A stretch of DNA of 64,000 nucleotides. Origin: an uncultured Rhodocyclaceae bacterium. Lineage in GTDB: Bacteria > Pseudomonadota > Gammaproteobacteria > Burkholderiales > Rhodocyclaceae. The DNA lies in assembly GCA_907163225.1 (NCBI GenBank), contig OU015322.1:1223501-1287500 (forward strand). Reading direction: 5' to 3'. The notes beneath the pieces are model-generated. The model was given only the letters and a program-made list of their open reading frames with translations. It had not been told where the DNA came from and did not search any database. Below, piece by piece: positions 1 through 9,608 of the stretch. Both the position numbers and the translations under genes were made by a program. Position 1 is the stretch's first letter, and every line of letters starts with the position of its first letter.

Positions 1-1
1 T

Positions 2-1036
2 CTGCAAATGGCCTCCTCGCACGCCAGCTTGCAGAAACATGAAATCAGCGAATCGCTGAAAATGTGGGTCGGGCCACAACGTCCGAGGTTTGCTGGCGAG
101 GAGTCGCGCCCCCGCCCGGCCACCGACAGCGTCACCCTCTCTGACGCCGGCAAGGCGGCCAATGAAGCGAGTGCCAGCGAAGACGCCGTGGAAGCCGCCA
201 TCGATGCCGATCCCAAACTGAGTCTGATCCGCAGCATGCTGGAGTTTCTGACCGGGCGCCGCATCAAGCTTTTCGACGCCGGCGAACTTAAAGCCAAGGT
301 CGAACAACCCGCTCTGGAAGACCCCGCCACCTCGTCGAGCAACCCAGCACGGGCACAACCCGCAGGGTACGGCATTGAATACGAGCGCCACGAGTCTTAC
401 ACCGAGATCGAACAGACCAGTTTTGCCGCCAGCGGCACCGTCACCACCAGCGATGGCCGAGAAATCAGCTTCAACCTCGAACTCTCGATGTCGCGTGTGT
501 ATCACGAGGAAAGCAACGTCAGCCTGCGGCTGGGCGATGTCGCCCGCAAAACCGATCCGCTGGTTCTCAACTTTGCCGGCACCGCCGCGCAACTCACTGA
601 CCAGCGCTTCGCCTTCGATCTGGACAACGATGGCGACAAGGAACAGATCAACTTCGTCGCTCCCGGCAGCGGCTTCCTGGCCTTTGACCGCAACGCCGAT
701 GGCAAGATCAACAACGGCAGCGAACTGTTCGGCCCGAGCACCAACGACGGCTTTCAGGAACTGGCCGCCCTCGATGGTGACAACAACGGCTGGATCGACG
801 AAAACGATGCCGCTTTCAATCAATTGAAAATTTGGACGCGCGACGCTGCAGGCAAAGACAAGCTTCAGTCATTGAGCGCTGCCGGGGTCGGTGCAGTTGC
901 ACTAAGCCGCATCAACACGCCGTTTGACCTGAAAACGAATGCCAATGACACGCTTGGCCAAATTCGCACTTCTGGAATTTTTTTGCAGGAAAGTGGTACG
1001 GCTGGCACAATCCAGCAAATCGATCTAACTGCCTAG
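2..1036 (+). CDS. Calcium-binding-loop (EF-hand/dockerin-like) protein, 5' end outside window
   Basis: The frame is open to the left edge (codons CTG CAA precede the first ATG at 8), and residues read LQ-MASSHAS without a ribosome-binding site, so the true start probably lies upstream. The C-terminal half holds three acidic loops of the DxDxDG kind: FDLDNDGDKEQ, FDRNADGKINNGSELFG and LDGDNNGWIDENDAAF. Such loops bind Ca2+ in EF-hand, dockerin and VCBS-like proteins. No signal peptide or membrane segment is seen in the visible part. It ends 32 bases before the chemoreceptor start. Function is unknown; the calcium-binding call rests on the loops alone. Confidence 0.7.
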   Translation: MQMASSHASLQKHEISESLKMWVGPQRPRFAGEESRPRPATDSVTLSDAGKAANEASASEDAVEAAIDADPKLSLIRSMLEFLTGRRIKLFDAGELKAKVEQPALEDPATSSSNPARAQPAGYGIEYERHESYTEIEQTSFAASGTVTTSDGREISFNLELSMSRVYHEESNVSLRLGDVARKTDPLVLNFAGTAAQLTDQRFAFDLDNDGDKEQINFVAPGSGFLAFDRNADGKINNGSELFGPSTNDGFQELAALDGDNNGWIDENDAAFNQLKIWTRDAAGKDKLQSLSAAGVGAVALSRINTPFDLKTNANDTLGQIRTSGIFLQESGTAGTIQQIDLTA

Positions 1037-1068
1037 CCCGATAGTTGCTGCAGCTCCGAGGAAATATG

Positions 1069-2688
1069 ATGCCGCGCTTTGCCGATTTAAGAATTTGGAT
1101 ACGTCTGACCGCTGCCATCTGGGTTGTTCTGGCCATCATCTGGGCCGGCGCCATCGTGTGGACCACGCAGGTCAATCGGGACACCGCCATCCGCCAGGCC
1201 CAGGACTTTTCACAAAGCATCCACGAAATGACCATGGCCGGCCTGACCGGCATGATGATCACCGGCACCGTCGGCCAGCGCGAAGTCTTTCTCGACCAGA
1301 TCAAGCAGCTGTCGATCATCAAGGATTTGCATGTCGCACGCAGCGAAGCGGTGAGCAAACTCTACGGGCCGGACACCAAGAGCACGCGCCAACTGAGTGC
1401 GCTCGAAAATCAGGTGATGAGCACCGGCACTCCTTACATGTCGGTCGAATCAGCAAATGGCAGCGCTTTCCTCAACGTCATCAATCCAACCAAAGCGTCA
1501 AAAAACTACCTCGGCAAAGATTGCATCGCCTGCCATCAAGTACCCGAAGGCGCGGTACTCGGCGTCGTCAGCATGAAAGTTTCGCTGGATTCGGTCGAAG
1601 CAGAAGTCTCCGCCTTCCGCCTGAAGATCGCTGGAGTCGCCATCGTTGCGCTGGGCGCCCTGCTCGTCATCATCTACCTGATCACCAATCATTTCGTGAC
1701 GAGGCCACTCGACAACCTGCGCAAGGGCCTGAGCGATATCGCCCGCGGCGAAGGCGACCTGACGCGTCGCCTGCCGGTCAAAGGCCAGGATGAAGTTGGG
1801 CAGGCCGCCGGGGTTTTCAATGAAATGATGGAAAACTTCAACCAGCTCGTCCGTCAGGTTCGCGATTCAGCCAGCCAGGTTTCTGCCCGAGTCGCCGCGC
1901 TGTCTGATAGCGCCGATCGGGTGACGCAAAGCTCACAGCAACAGAACGAAAAATCAAATCAAGCTGCCACCGCGGTCGAACAGCTGGTTTCCAGCATTTC
2001 CTCGATTGCCCAAAGCGCAGAACACGTCCAGCACCAGTCGCAGGAAAGCCTGTCCCGCGCCAATGAAGGCAGCCGCAACCTCGACGTGCTGCTCGGCGAA
2101 ATGAATGTCGTCGAACGCGCCGTCAAGGAAATGGCCGATTCGGTCAATAACTTCGTGCGCAACACTGAATCCATCACGATGATGACGCGTGAAGTGAAAG
2201 ACATTGCCGAACAGACCAACCTGCTCGCCCTCAACGCAGCCATCGAAGCGGCACGCGCAGGCGAACAGGGACGCGGCTTTGCGGTGGTTGCCGACGAGGT
2301 GCGCAAACTGGCCGAAAAATCATCGCGCTCGGCCAGTGAAATCGACACCATCACCGCCAGCCTGAGCGCCCAATCGGTCGCTGTCCGGCGCAGCATTGAG
2401 GCCGGGCTGTCCCATCTCGAAACCAGCCAGACGGCCGTTGCCTCGGTATCCAGTATTCTGCAGGCGACGAATGGCTCGGTGGCCGAGGTAGGTCACGGTC
2501 TTGACGCCATCGCCGAGGCAACCGATCAGCAGCGCCGCTTCTCTGGCGATGTCGAAAGCAGTATCGAATCGATTGCCGGGATGGCGCGCGAAAACTCGGG
2601 AACGGTGGAGCAGACTGCCGGCGCGGCTCATGACCTCAAGCGCCTGGCCGAAGGGCTATCGACGCTGGTTGGCCGCTTTAAAGTGTAG
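1069..2688 (+). CDS. Methyl-accepting chemotaxis protein with periplasmic CxxCH haem motif
   Basis: Transmembrane chemoreceptor signalling to CheA/CheW. The protein has an N-terminal membrane helix (about residues 12-33), a periplasmic domain, a second helix (about 184-206), a HAMP domain (about 207-260) and a long cytoplasmic coiled coil. The conserved signalling tip is present ([20 protein letters not shown], then [15 protein letters not shown]). The periplasmic domain carries CIACH (bases 1522-1536, residues 152-156), the c-type haem attachment motif, so the input is probably redox, O2 or NO. I chose ATG 1069 because GAGGAA at 1058-1063 fits it best; TTG 1045 and ATG 1066 are in frame upstream. 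No che genes lie nearby. Confidence 0.93.
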   Translation: MPRFADLRIWIRLTAAIWVVLAIIWAGAIVWTTQVNRDTAIRQAQDFSQSIHEMTMAGLTGMMITGTVGQREVFLDQIKQLSIIKDLHVARSEAVSKLYGPDTKSTRQLSALENQVMSTGTPYMSVESANGSAFLNVINPTKASKNYLGKDCIACHQVPEGAVLGVVSMKVSLDSVEAEVSAFRLKIAGVAIVALGALLVIIYLITNHFVTRPLDNLRKGLSDIARGEGDLTRRLPVKGQDEVGQAAGVFNEMMENFNQLVRQVRDSASQVSARVAALSDSADRVTQSSQQQNEKSNQAATAVEQLVSSISSIAQSAEHVQHQSQESLSRANEGSRNLDVLLGEMNVVERAVKEMADSVNNFVRNTESITMMTREVKDIAEQTNLLALNAAIEAARAGEQGRGFAVVADEVRKLAEKSSRSASEIDTITASLSAQSVAVRRSIEAGLSHLETSQTAVASVSSILQATNGSVAEVGHGLDAIAEATDQQRRFSGDVESSIESIAGMARENSGTVEQTAGAAHDLKRLAEGLSTLVGRFKV

Positions 2689-2723
2689 CCCGGCGAACTC
2701 GTCCGGCAGGAAGCGCTATGCTA

Positions 2724-2780
2724 CGACCATGGAAACAACGGCTGGCCCTACGGTCAACCGGAAAAATTGCCCAATTTGAA
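2724..2780 (-). repeat. Dispersed GTTGACCG repeat, long form
   Basis: On the minus strand this reads TTCAAATTGGGC, a T-tract, then CCGGTTGACCGTAGGG and an extension GGCCAGCCGTTGTTTCC. The extension is shared with the copy at 32474-32527 (CCATRGARACAACGGCTGGCCCT on the plus strand in two parts). It lies between the chemoreceptor stop and the terminator hairpin. Confidence 0.8.
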
Positions 2781-2796
2781 TAACAGGGCATCAGCC

Positions 2797-2820
2797 AAAC
2801 CGCCTCAGCCGAGGCGGTTT
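2797..2820. terminator. Bidirectional terminator between chemoreceptor and kinase
   Basis: Perfect 10-bp stem AAACCGCCTC / GAGGCGGTTT with a 4-base loop AGCC, A-tract on one side and T-tract on the other. It sits between two convergent genes and can serve both. The kinase stop codon follows at once at 2821-2823. Confidence 0.8.
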
Positions 2821-4179
2821 TCACATCGGGGTCAGTGCCATATCCAGGCCGCCCGGCCGCGAACCGGGCGGGGCGTCGCTGGTACTCTGAACCGCCGGCG
2901 TCCCCTGAGCGGCGGCTATGCGATTGACCTCGCGCATGCGCTGGATCAGTCGGGACAACAGCCCGTTCCGCATGCGTTCCAGGAGCTCTTCGGAGGACAG
3001 GGCCAGCGCCGCGGCGTTGATTTCCAGGAAAAGCGTCGGCTCCAGCGTCACCACTGTCGAATGACGCTGATCACTGGCCGGATGCAGATAGGCAATTTCA
3101 CCGATGGGCTCGCTCGGGCCAAGGCGGCACAAGGCTCTGCCACCGATGGAGACTTCGACCGAACCAGTCAGGATGATGCCAAAAAATTTATTGTTGTCAC
3201 CTTGGCGAATCAAAGCCACGTTCGGCAAGACCTCGCGCCAGACTGACACCCGCAGGACTTCCCAAATCTCGATGTTCTCGAACTCGGTGAAGAAATCGAG
3301 TCGGCGCAGCGTCTCGAAATGGCTGGTGTCATTGACCGTTTCATCCTCATTGAAGATCTGGTAGCGCACCGCCGACAGATCCTTGGCGAACTCGGTACCA
3401 TTGCGGTAGCGGCTGTAGAGGTCTTTCTCCAGCGCCCGGCGCATGATGCCGTTGAGGCCTTCCGGCAGATTCGGGTTGAGCGCGGTCACCGCTGGCGCAT
3501 CGGTGTTGATGATGCGATAAACCAGCGTCGCCTGGTTGTTGGCACGGAAGGGCAGGCGGCCAGTCAGCAACTGGAACATCAGGACGCCGAGCGAATAAAG
3601 ATCAGTCTTCTGGTTGAGTGGATAACCCTTGATCTGCTCCGGCGACATGTAAGCCGGCGAACCAACGCCCATGATGAAGGTCGAGTCGCGATCCATGTCC
3701 TTGTTCATGTTCAAGGCCAAGCCGAAATCGGCGATTTTCGGTTCGTCGCCGGCTGAAATCATGATGTTGGCCGGCTTGATGTCGCGGTGAATGATGCCCT
3801 GCCGATAGGCTGCGTCGAGCGCCATGGCGCATTTGAAGATAATGCCGATGACCCGGTGCATGGGCAGCAACTTGTCGATGCGGCAACTTTCTTCGAGTGT
3901 GAAGCCGTTCACGTACTCCATCGCCAGATATGCAAAGTTATCCTCGACTACGGCTTCATAGACCTGAACGATATTCGGGTGATTGAGGCGCTTGGAAACC
4001 ATCCCTTCGTTCTGGAACAACTTGCGCATCCGACGCGACATGGCGGCGCAATCCTGCCCGAAGCTGATCACCTTGACGGCGACCTGGCGGTCGGCATCCG
4101 GGTCGTCGCACAGGTAAACCGTGGCCGTCGCACCCTTGCCCAGCTCCCGAACCACCCGATATTTGCCTATCTTTTCCAT
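2821..4179 (-). CDS. Serine/threonine protein kinase with C-terminal cyclic-nucleotide-binding-like domain
   Basis: Hanks-type kinase of 452 residues. The kinase domain covers about residues 6-270: glycine loop GKGATATVY, ATP lysine K36 in VAVKVI, catalytic HRDIKPAN (H131-R132-D133), DFG at 151-153 and the SPAYMSPEQ activation-segment end. A cNMP-binding-like beta-roll follows (about 290-410, with IRQGDNNKFFGIILTGSVEV and PIGEIAYL). No membrane helix is seen, so it should be cytosolic. I chose ATG 4179, where kinase homology begins; a longer open frame runs upstream through grpE promoter and coding DNA but makes no sense as protein. It diverges from grpE, which hints at a stress-signalling role but does not prove one. 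Confidence 0.9.
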   Translation of the reverse strand: MEKIGKYRVVRELGKGATATVYLCDDPDADRQVAVKVISFGQDCAAMSRRMRKLFQNEGMVSKRLNHPNIVQVYEAVVEDNFAYLAMEYVNGFTLEESCRIDKLLPMHRVIGIIFKCAMALDAAYRQGIIHRDIKPANIMISAGDEPKIADFGLALNMNKDMDRDSTFIMGVGSPAYMSPEQIKGYPLNQKTDLYSLGVLMFQLLTGRLPFRANNQATLVYRIINTDAPAVTALNPNLPEGLNGIMRRALEKDLYSRYRNGTEFAKDLSAVRYQIFNEDETVNDTSHFETLRRLDFFTEFENIEIWEVLRVSVWREVLPNVALIRQGDNNKFFGIILTGSVEVSIGGRALCRLGPSEPIGEIAYLHPASDQRHSTVVTLEPTLFLEINAAALALSSEELLERMRNGLLSRLIQRMREVNRIAAAQGTPAVQSTSDAPPGSRPGGLDMALTPM

Positions 4180-4348
4180 TAGGATTTGCAAAGAAAACTC
4201 ATGAAATGATCGTAGCACGCAGGGCGCCTGCGCGGCAGCAGTTTTGCCAATTCCAGTGCGTAGAAATGCTTCATGGTGGCGATCGTTAACGGCCAATTTC
4301 CCGAAAAGTTTAGCCCACGCAAAGGCGCAACTTTTTTGACACCGCCCC

Positions 4349-4380
4349 CTTGAAAGCAGGGGGAGCGCCCCCAGATATCT
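4349..4380 (+). promoter_or_regulatory. Sigma-32-type heat-shock promoter of grpE
   Basis: CCCCTTGAAA (CTTGAAA at 4349-4355) matches the sigma-32 -35 consensus, and CCCCCAGAT from 4368 resembles the CCCCAT -10 element, with a 12-base spacer. It lies 26 bases upstream of grpE. It should drive grpE and perhaps dnaK-dnaJ. Confidence 0.75.
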
Positions 4381-4405
4381 CTGCAGATTTTTCGGAGAAC
4401 CATGC

Positions 4406-4960
4406 ATGACGAACACTGAAAACACCCAGGAAGCAGTGCTGGGCAACGAGCCTGCAGCTGAACCGGCAATTGAACCGACCATCGAGGTGCACACGGATAC
4501 CCTGCCGAGCATCGAGGAACAATTCCGCGCCTTGGAATTGCAGGCAGCCGAGCACCACGATGCCTGGCTGCGCGCCAAGGCCGAGGGCGAAAACATCCGC
4601 CGCCGCGCCCAGGAAGATATTTCCAAGGCGCACAAGTTTGCCGTCGAGCGCTTTGCCGGCGAACTGCTGGCCGTCAAGGACAGCCTGGAAGCCGCGCTAG
4701 CCGTGCCGGAACAGACCGTCGACAGCTTCAAATCGGGCGTCGAACTGACCCTGAAGCAACTGTCCGCCGCCTTTGAAAAGAACGCGCTGAACGAAGTCAG
4801 CCCGGCTGGCGAGAAGTTCGATCCGCACAAGCATCAGGCCATCGGCATGGTGGAATCCGAGCAGGAAGCCAACACCGTCGTCACCGTACTGCAAAAGGGC
4901 TACACGATTGCCGACCGCGTGCTGCGTCCGGCTCTGGTCATGGTCGCCAAGGGCAAATAA
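4406..4960 (+). CDS. grpE: Nucleotide exchange factor GrpE
   Basis: GrpE releases ADP from DnaK and so restarts the chaperone cycle. The 184-residue protein has an acidic disordered N-terminus (to about 35), a long coiled-coil helix (about 36-100) and the C-terminal beta domain with the family signature ([19 protein letters not shown] and the end [19 protein letters not shown]). ATG 4406 is preceded by GGAG at 4394-4397; the earlier ATG at 4402 is out of frame and stops at once. It stands first in the heat-shock cluster, behind a sigma-32-type promoter. Confidence 0.97.
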   Translation: MTNTENTQEAVLGNEPAAEPAIEPTIEVHTDTLPSIEEQFRALELQAAEHHDAWLRAKAEGENIRRRAQEDISKAHKFAVERFAGELLAVKDSLEAALAVPEQTVDSFKSGVELTLKQLSAAFEKNALNEVSPAGEKFDPHKHQAIGMVESEQEANTVVTVLQKGYTIADRVLRPALVMVAKGK

Positions 4961-4964
4961 CCGC

Positions 4965-5000
4965 TTTCAAATTTGGGCGTTTTTTCCGGTTGACCGCAGG
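4965..5000 (+). repeat. Dispersed GTTGACCG repeat, best-conserved copy
   Basis: TTTCAAATTTGGGCG, six T's and CCGGTTGACCGCAGG. It begins four bases after the grpE stop and lies in the 120-base gap before dnaK. I use it as the reference copy for the family. Confidence 0.85.
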
Positions 5001-5080
5001 AACTCCAATCCCGGCGGCTTGAAATCAGGACGAAAGCCCCCAACTCACGAACATCAGCAATTCACTTTAAGGAACGAATC

Positions 5081-7024
5081 ATGGGCAAGATCATCGGTAT
5101 CGACCTCGGCACGACCAACAGTTGCGTCGCCATCATGGAAGGCGGCCAGCCGAAGGTTATCGAAAACGCAGAAGGCGCGCGCACCACGCCGTCCGTCATC
5201 GGCTACACCGAAGATGGCGAGATCCTCTGTGGCGCCCCGGCCAAGCGCCAGGCCGTGACCAATCCGAAGAACACGCTGTACGCCGTCAAGCGCCTGATCG
5301 GCCGCCGCTTCGAAGAGAAGGAAGTGCAGAAGGACATCTCGCTGATGCCTTTCAAGATCGTCAAGGCCGACAACGGCGACGCCTGGGTTGAAGCGCGCGA
5401 CAAGAAAATCGCCCCGCCGCAGGTTTCCGCCGAAGTGCTGCGCAAGATGAAGAAGACCGCCGAAGACTACCTCGGCGAAGAAGTGACCGAAGCCGTCATC
5501 ACCGTGCCGGCCTACTTCAACGACAGCCAGCGTCAGGCGACCAAGGACGCCGGCCGCATCGCCGGTCTGGACGTCAAGCGCATCATCAACGAGCCGACCG
5601 CTGCTGCCCTCGCCTTCGGCATGGACAAGACCAGCAAGAGCGACCGCAAGATCGCCGTGTATGACCTTGGCGGCGGCACCTTCGACATCTCAATCATCGA
5701 AATCGCCAACGTCGACGGCGAAACGCAGTTTGAAGTGCTGGCCACCAACGGCGACACTTTCCTTGGCGGCGAAGACTTCGACCAGCGCCTGATCGACTAC
5801 ATCATCGACGAATTCAAGAAGGAATCCGGCGTCAACCTGAAGGCCGACGTGTTGGCCCTGCAGCGCCTGAAAGAAGCCGCTGAAAAGGCCAAGATCGAGC
5901 TGTCTTCCAGCCAGCAGACCGAAATCAACCTGCCCTACATCACTGCCGACGCTTCCGGTCCGAAGCACCTGGCGCTCAAGGTTACCCGCGCCAAATTTGA
6001 ATCCCTGGTCGACGAGCTGATCGAGCGCACCATGGCGCCTTGCGTCACCGCATTGAAGGACGCCGGCTGCAAGATCTCCGACATCGACGACATCATCCTG
6101 GTCGGCGGCCAGTCGCGCATGCCCAAGGTACAAGAGAAGGTCAAGGAAATCTTCGGCAAGGAACCGCGCAAGGACGTAAACCCGGACGAAGCCGTTGCCG
6201 TCGGCGCTGCCATCCAGGGCGGCGTGCTGCAGGGCGAAGTCAAGGACGTGCTGCTCCTCGACGTCACTCCGCTGTCGCTCGGTATCGAAACCCTGGGCGG
6301 CATCATGACCAAGCTGATTCAGAAGAACACGACGATCCCGACCAAGGCTTCGCAAGTCTTCTCGACCGCTGACGACAGCCAGTCCGCCGTGACCATCCAC
6401 GTGCTGCAGGGCGAGCGTGAAGTCGCTTCCGGCAACAAGAGCCTCGGCCAGTTCAACCTCGAAGGCATCCCGCCGGCTCCGCGCGGCACGCCGCAGATCG
6501 AAGTCACTTTCGACATCGACGCCAACGGCATCATGCACGTCACGGCCAAGGACAAGGCCACCGGCAAGGAAAACAAGATCACCATCAAGGCCAACTCTGG
6601 CTTGAGCGAGGCTGAAATCCAGGCCATGGTCAAGGATGCCGAGCTGCACGCCGAAGACGACAAGAAGGCGCACGAGCTGGCCGATGCCCGCAACCAGGCC
6701 GACGGCATGGTGCACATGGTCAAGAAGTCGCTGACCGAGTACGGCGACAAGCTGGACGCTGGCGAGAAAGAAGCCATCGAAGCCGCCATCAAGGATGTCG
6801 AGGACGTGCTGCGCGAAGGCGACAAGGACACCATCACCGCCAAGACCGAAGCCCTGTCGGCAGCCGCCCAGAAGCTGGGTGAAAAGATGTACGCCCAGCA
6901 ACAGGCTGCTGAAGGTGCCGCTGCTGGTGCAGCTGGCGCCGGTGCCCAGCCGCAGGGCGAGAAGACGGTTGAAGGCGATGTCGTCGATGCCGAATTCACG
7001 GAAGTGAACAAGGACAAGAAGTAA
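5081..7024 (+). CDS. dnaK: Molecular chaperone DnaK (Hsp70)
   Basis: ATP-driven chaperone that binds exposed hydrophobic segments, working with DnaJ and GrpE. The 647 residues have the usual layout: actin-like ATPase domain from [17 protein letters not shown], phosphate motif [13 protein letters not shown], then the interdomain linker with [18 protein letters not shown], the substrate-binding domain, and a helical lid with an Ala/Gly-rich tail ending in [17 protein letters not shown] precedes ATG 5081. A copy of the dispersed repeat separates it from grpE. Confidence 0.98.
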   Translation: MGKIIGIDLGTTNSCVAIMEGGQPKVIENAEGARTTPSVIGYTEDGEILCGAPAKRQAVTNPKNTLYAVKRLIGRRFEEKEVQKDISLMPFKIVKADNGDAWVEARDKKIAPPQVSAEVLRKMKKTAEDYLGEEVTEAVITVPAYFNDSQRQATKDAGRIAGLDVKRIINEPTAAALAFGMDKTSKSDRKIAVYDLGGGTFDISIIEIANVDGETQFEVLATNGDTFLGGEDFDQRLIDYIIDEFKKESGVNLKADVLALQRLKEAAEKAKIELSSSQQTEINLPYITADASGPKHLALKVTRAKFESLVDELIERTMAPCVTALKDAGCKISDIDDIILVGGQSRMPKVQEKVKEIFGKEPRKDVNPDEAVAVGAAIQGGVLQGEVKDVLLLDVTPLSLGIETLGGIMTKLIQKNTTIPTKASQVFSTADDSQSAVTIHVLQGEREVASGNKSLGQFNLEGIPPAPRGTPQIEVTFDIDANGIMHVTAKDKATGKENKITIKANSGLSEAEIQAMVKDAELHAEDDKKAHELADARNQADGMVHMVKKSLTEYGDKLDAGEKEAIEAAIKDVEDVLREGDKDTITAKTEALSAAAQKLGEKMYAQQQAAEGAAAGAAGAGAQPQGEKTVEGDVVDAEFTEVNKDKK

Positions 7025-7098
7025 TCCCCTTTTCGCCTGCTAACGAAACGGGGGTGGCCTGCCATCCCCGTTGCCCGTTAACCCGACGCCGAAACTCC

Positions 7099-8241
7099 AT
7101 GCGCGCGAGCCTCCCCCTCCTCCTGGCGATCACCCTGCTCCCGGCCACTGCGGCCTGGGCCAAGGGTAGCGCCGACACGACCGGATACACCGACGATGTC
7201 GACGGTCGCTGCCAGGCATGGGCGCCGTCCATGCTCGGCCAGCGCGATTACGCGCTGCGCTATCACGGCGGCTGCAAGAACGGCCGGGCTGACGGCAAGG
7301 GCAAGGCCGAGTGGTTGTACCGTTACGCCGAGATGAAGGTCAAGGCAACTTGGGATGGCGAGTTCCGTAACGGTGTTTTCCTCGATGGACAGAAGATCAA
7401 GGGCAACGTCGAGCCGGTTCAGGGCGACCGCTACGTTGTTGACATGGGTTCGGTCAGTGGCGCTGACGTGCTGTTCATCAGCCGCAGCCCGCAGGATGGC
7501 CCGATGGAGCTGTGCAAGGTCGATCAGGTAGCGCTGACTCTCGGTGCCAAGGTCAATGCCGCCGATGACGACGCGGTCAAACGCATCATGACCGATGGAG
7601 CCACGCTTTACCGCAAGGCCTGCCCGAACGGCAAAAACCTGCGTGTCGGCGTATTTACCGAGCCGGTCAAGCCACGCCCGAACGGCATGCTGCCCAACCC
7701 AATGGCCAACGCCCGCGTCGATGATGAGACCGGCAACTTGTCCGGCTACTCGAACGACGCAGCGGCCAAGGCCAAGCAGGAACAGCAGAAGGCCGAGTTC
7801 GCCCAGAAGCAGGAAGAAGCTCGCAAGCGATTCAACGAATTCAGCCGCAAGCACAACCTTGCCGCCTGGGTCACCGCCCAGCAACTGGAAGAAAATCCTT
7901 TCCGCTGGGAAGGCAAGAACGTCGGCGTGGTCGTTCGCCTTGACCGCATGCTGACCAAGGATGCGGCACTGATACGCAGCGGCCTGCGCGACTGGGGCCC
8001 GAGCTTGCAACTGACCGGAATCACGCCCGATTTCCCCGAAAGCCGGCGCAGCGTGCTGCTCGCGGCCAAGGTCGGCAAGCGCGAACGACTGGCCGATAGT
8101 AACGAAAACGCTACCGCTACCTATTCCACCCTGACCCATCTAGACAGCCGGGTTTGCGAGCGGGATGGTTGCGGCGACTGGTTCTCCTGGGCGCGTGGCG
8201 ACCGGGAACTGGTCTGGGGCGAGCCCTTCACTACCCGCTAA
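7099..8241 (+). CDS. Secreted protein of unknown function between dnaK and dnaJ (weak MORN-like repeats)
   Basis: I do not recognise a named family. From ATG 7099 it has a clear signal peptide ([21 protein letters not shown]), so it should be periplasmic, unlike the chaperones around it. Residues of about 48-95 ([32 protein letters not shown]) resemble weak MORN-type repeats. A charged Gln/Lys/Glu-rich helix follows (about residues 220-250), then a C-terminal domain with two cysteines in CERDGCGDW. The ATG at 7054 would add a non-signal N-terminus and is less likely. The gap to dnaJ is 29 bases, so the gene is probably cotranscribed with the chaperones. Confidence 0.75.
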   Translation: MRASLPLLLAITLLPATAAWAKGSADTTGYTDDVDGRCQAWAPSMLGQRDYALRYHGGCKNGRADGKGKAEWLYRYAEMKVKATWDGEFRNGVFLDGQKIKGNVEPVQGDRYVVDMGSVSGADVLFISRSPQDGPMELCKVDQVALTLGAKVNAADDDAVKRIMTDGATLYRKACPNGKNLRVGVFTEPVKPRPNGMLPNPMANARVDDETGNLSGYSNDAAAKAKQEQQKAEFAQKQEEARKRFNEFSRKHNLAAWVTAQQLEENPFRWEGKNVGVVVRLDRMLTKDAALIRSGLRDWGPSLQLTGITPDFPESRRSVLLAAKVGKRERLADSNENATATYSTLTHLDSRVCERDGCGDWFSWARGDRELVWGEPFTTR

Positions 8242-8270
8242 ACGGTGCGCGACATTCAAAGAAAGTGATC

Positions 8271-9398
8271 ATGAGCAAACGCGATTTTTACGAGATTCTT
8301 GGCGTCAACCGCGACGCCAGCGATGACGAGATCAAGAAGGCCTACCGCAAGATGGCCATGAAACATCACCCCGACCGCAATCCGGACAATCCGGCGGCCG
8401 AGGAGAAGTTCAAGGAAGCCAAGGAAGCCTACGAAATCTTGTCGGACGCCCAGAAACGTTCGGCCTACGACCAGTACGGCCATGCCGGCATTGAGCAGCA
8501 GGCCGGCATGGGCGGCGGCGGTGGTGGCGGTTTTGCCGATGCCTTCGGCGGTATTTTCGACGAGATTTTTGGCGGCCGAGGCGGCGGTGGAGGCGGTGGT
8601 CGCTCCAACATCTACCGTGGCGCCGACCTGCGCTACAACCTCGAAATCACACTGGAACAGGCTGCCCACGGCACGGAAACGAAGATCCGCATCCCGACCA
8701 TGGAAGTCTGCGAGCCGTGCAGCGGCTCTGGCGCGAAGGCCGGCACACAACCGAAGACCTGCCCGACTTGTGGCGGCTCCGGCCAGGTGCGCCTGCAGCA
8801 GGGTTTCTTCTCGATCCAGCAGACTTGCCACAAGTGCCACGGCACCGGCCGCTTCATCGCCGACCCCTGCAAGAGCTGTGATGGCGCCGGCCGCATCAAG
8901 CAGCACAAGACGCTGGCCGTCAAGATTCCGGCCGGGGTCGATGAGGGTGATCGCATTCGTTTGTCCGGCGAGGGCGAGCATGGCGTCAATGGCGGCCCGT
9001 CGGGCGACCTTTACGTACAGATTCACCTCAAGCAGCATGCCGTCTTTACCCGTGACCACAACGACCTGCATTGCGAAATGCCGATTTCATTTACCGCCGC
9101 AGCACTAGGCGGCGAGATCGAGATTCCGACACTGGACGGTGCTGCGGCGATCAAGATTCCGGCCGAAACCCAGTCCGGGCGTGTCTTCCGTCTGCGCGGG
9201 AAAGGTATCAAGGGCGTCCGCAGCCATACCCACGGCGACCTGATGTGCCATGTCGTCGTTGAAACGCCGGTGAATCTGACTGACCGCCAGAAGGAATTGC
9301 TGCGCGAACTGGAAGAATCCAGCCGCGACAACAATGCCAAGCACAACCCGCGCTCGAAGTCGTGGATGGACAAAGTGAAGGATTTCTTCGCCGAGTAA
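8271..9398 (+). CDS. dnaJ: Chaperone DnaJ (Hsp40)
   Basis: Co-chaperone that delivers substrates to DnaK and stimulates its ATPase. The 375 residues show the J domain with HPD at 33-35, a Gly/Phe-rich linker ([20 protein letters not shown]), four CxxCxGxG zinc motifs ([32 protein letters not shown]) and the C-terminal substrate domains. ATG 8271 is the usual family start ([12 protein letters not shown]); the open frame runs further upstream, inside the preceding gene. It ends the heat-shock cluster and is followed by a strong terminator. Confidence 0.97.
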   Translation: MSKRDFYEILGVNRDASDDEIKKAYRKMAMKHHPDRNPDNPAAEEKFKEAKEAYEILSDAQKRSAYDQYGHAGIEQQAGMGGGGGGGFADAFGGIFDEIFGGRGGGGGGGRSNIYRGADLRYNLEITLEQAAHGTETKIRIPTMEVCEPCSGSGAKAGTQPKTCPTCGGSGQVRLQQGFFSIQQTCHKCHGTGRFIADPCKSCDGAGRIKQHKTLAVKIPAGVDEGDRIRLSGEGEHGVNGGPSGDLYVQIHLKQHAVFTRDHNDLHCEMPISFTAAALGGEIEIPTLDGAAAIKIPAETQSGRVFRLRGKGIKGVRSHTHGDLMCHVVVETPVNLTDRQKELLRELEESSRDNNAKHNPRSKSWMDKVKDFFAE

Positions 9399-9445
9399 AA
9401 CCCTGCGCTGGCGTTGATCGCGCCCCCTTGGCGGCGGGAAAAATG

Positions 9446-9482
9446 AAGCCCCGGTGAACCGAGTATGTCGGCACCGGGGCTT
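9446..9482 (+). terminator. Rho-independent terminator after dnaJ
   Basis: Stem AAGCCCCGGTG / CACCGGGGCTT (11 bp) with a 15-base loop and a short T-run (9481-9484). It lies 47 bases after the dnaJ stop. Confidence 0.8.
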
Positions 9483-9484
9483 TT

Positions 9485-9516
9485 CATATTTGGCCATTAT
9501 TTCGGGTTGACCGCAG
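9485..9516 (+). repeat. Dispersed GTTGACCG repeat, just after the dnaJ terminator
   Basis: CATATTTGGCCATTATTTC then GGGTTGACCGCAG. The left module is diverged but the right module is nearly intact. It starts within three bases of the terminator stem. Confidence 0.65.
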
Positions 9517-9608
9517 CGATCGCAAAGTTCCCGAAAAGGCCGAAATGTACCGTTCCAAGCCGTTTCTGGCTGCTAGAATAAATCCACCAAATCAAAAACG
9601 AGAGACAA

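Noticed and set aside
5690-6901. 403-codon open frame on the minus strand
   Set aside because: It is antisense to dnaK, and its Gly/Leu/Val-rich translation is the mirror of GC-rich coding DNA; no family features.
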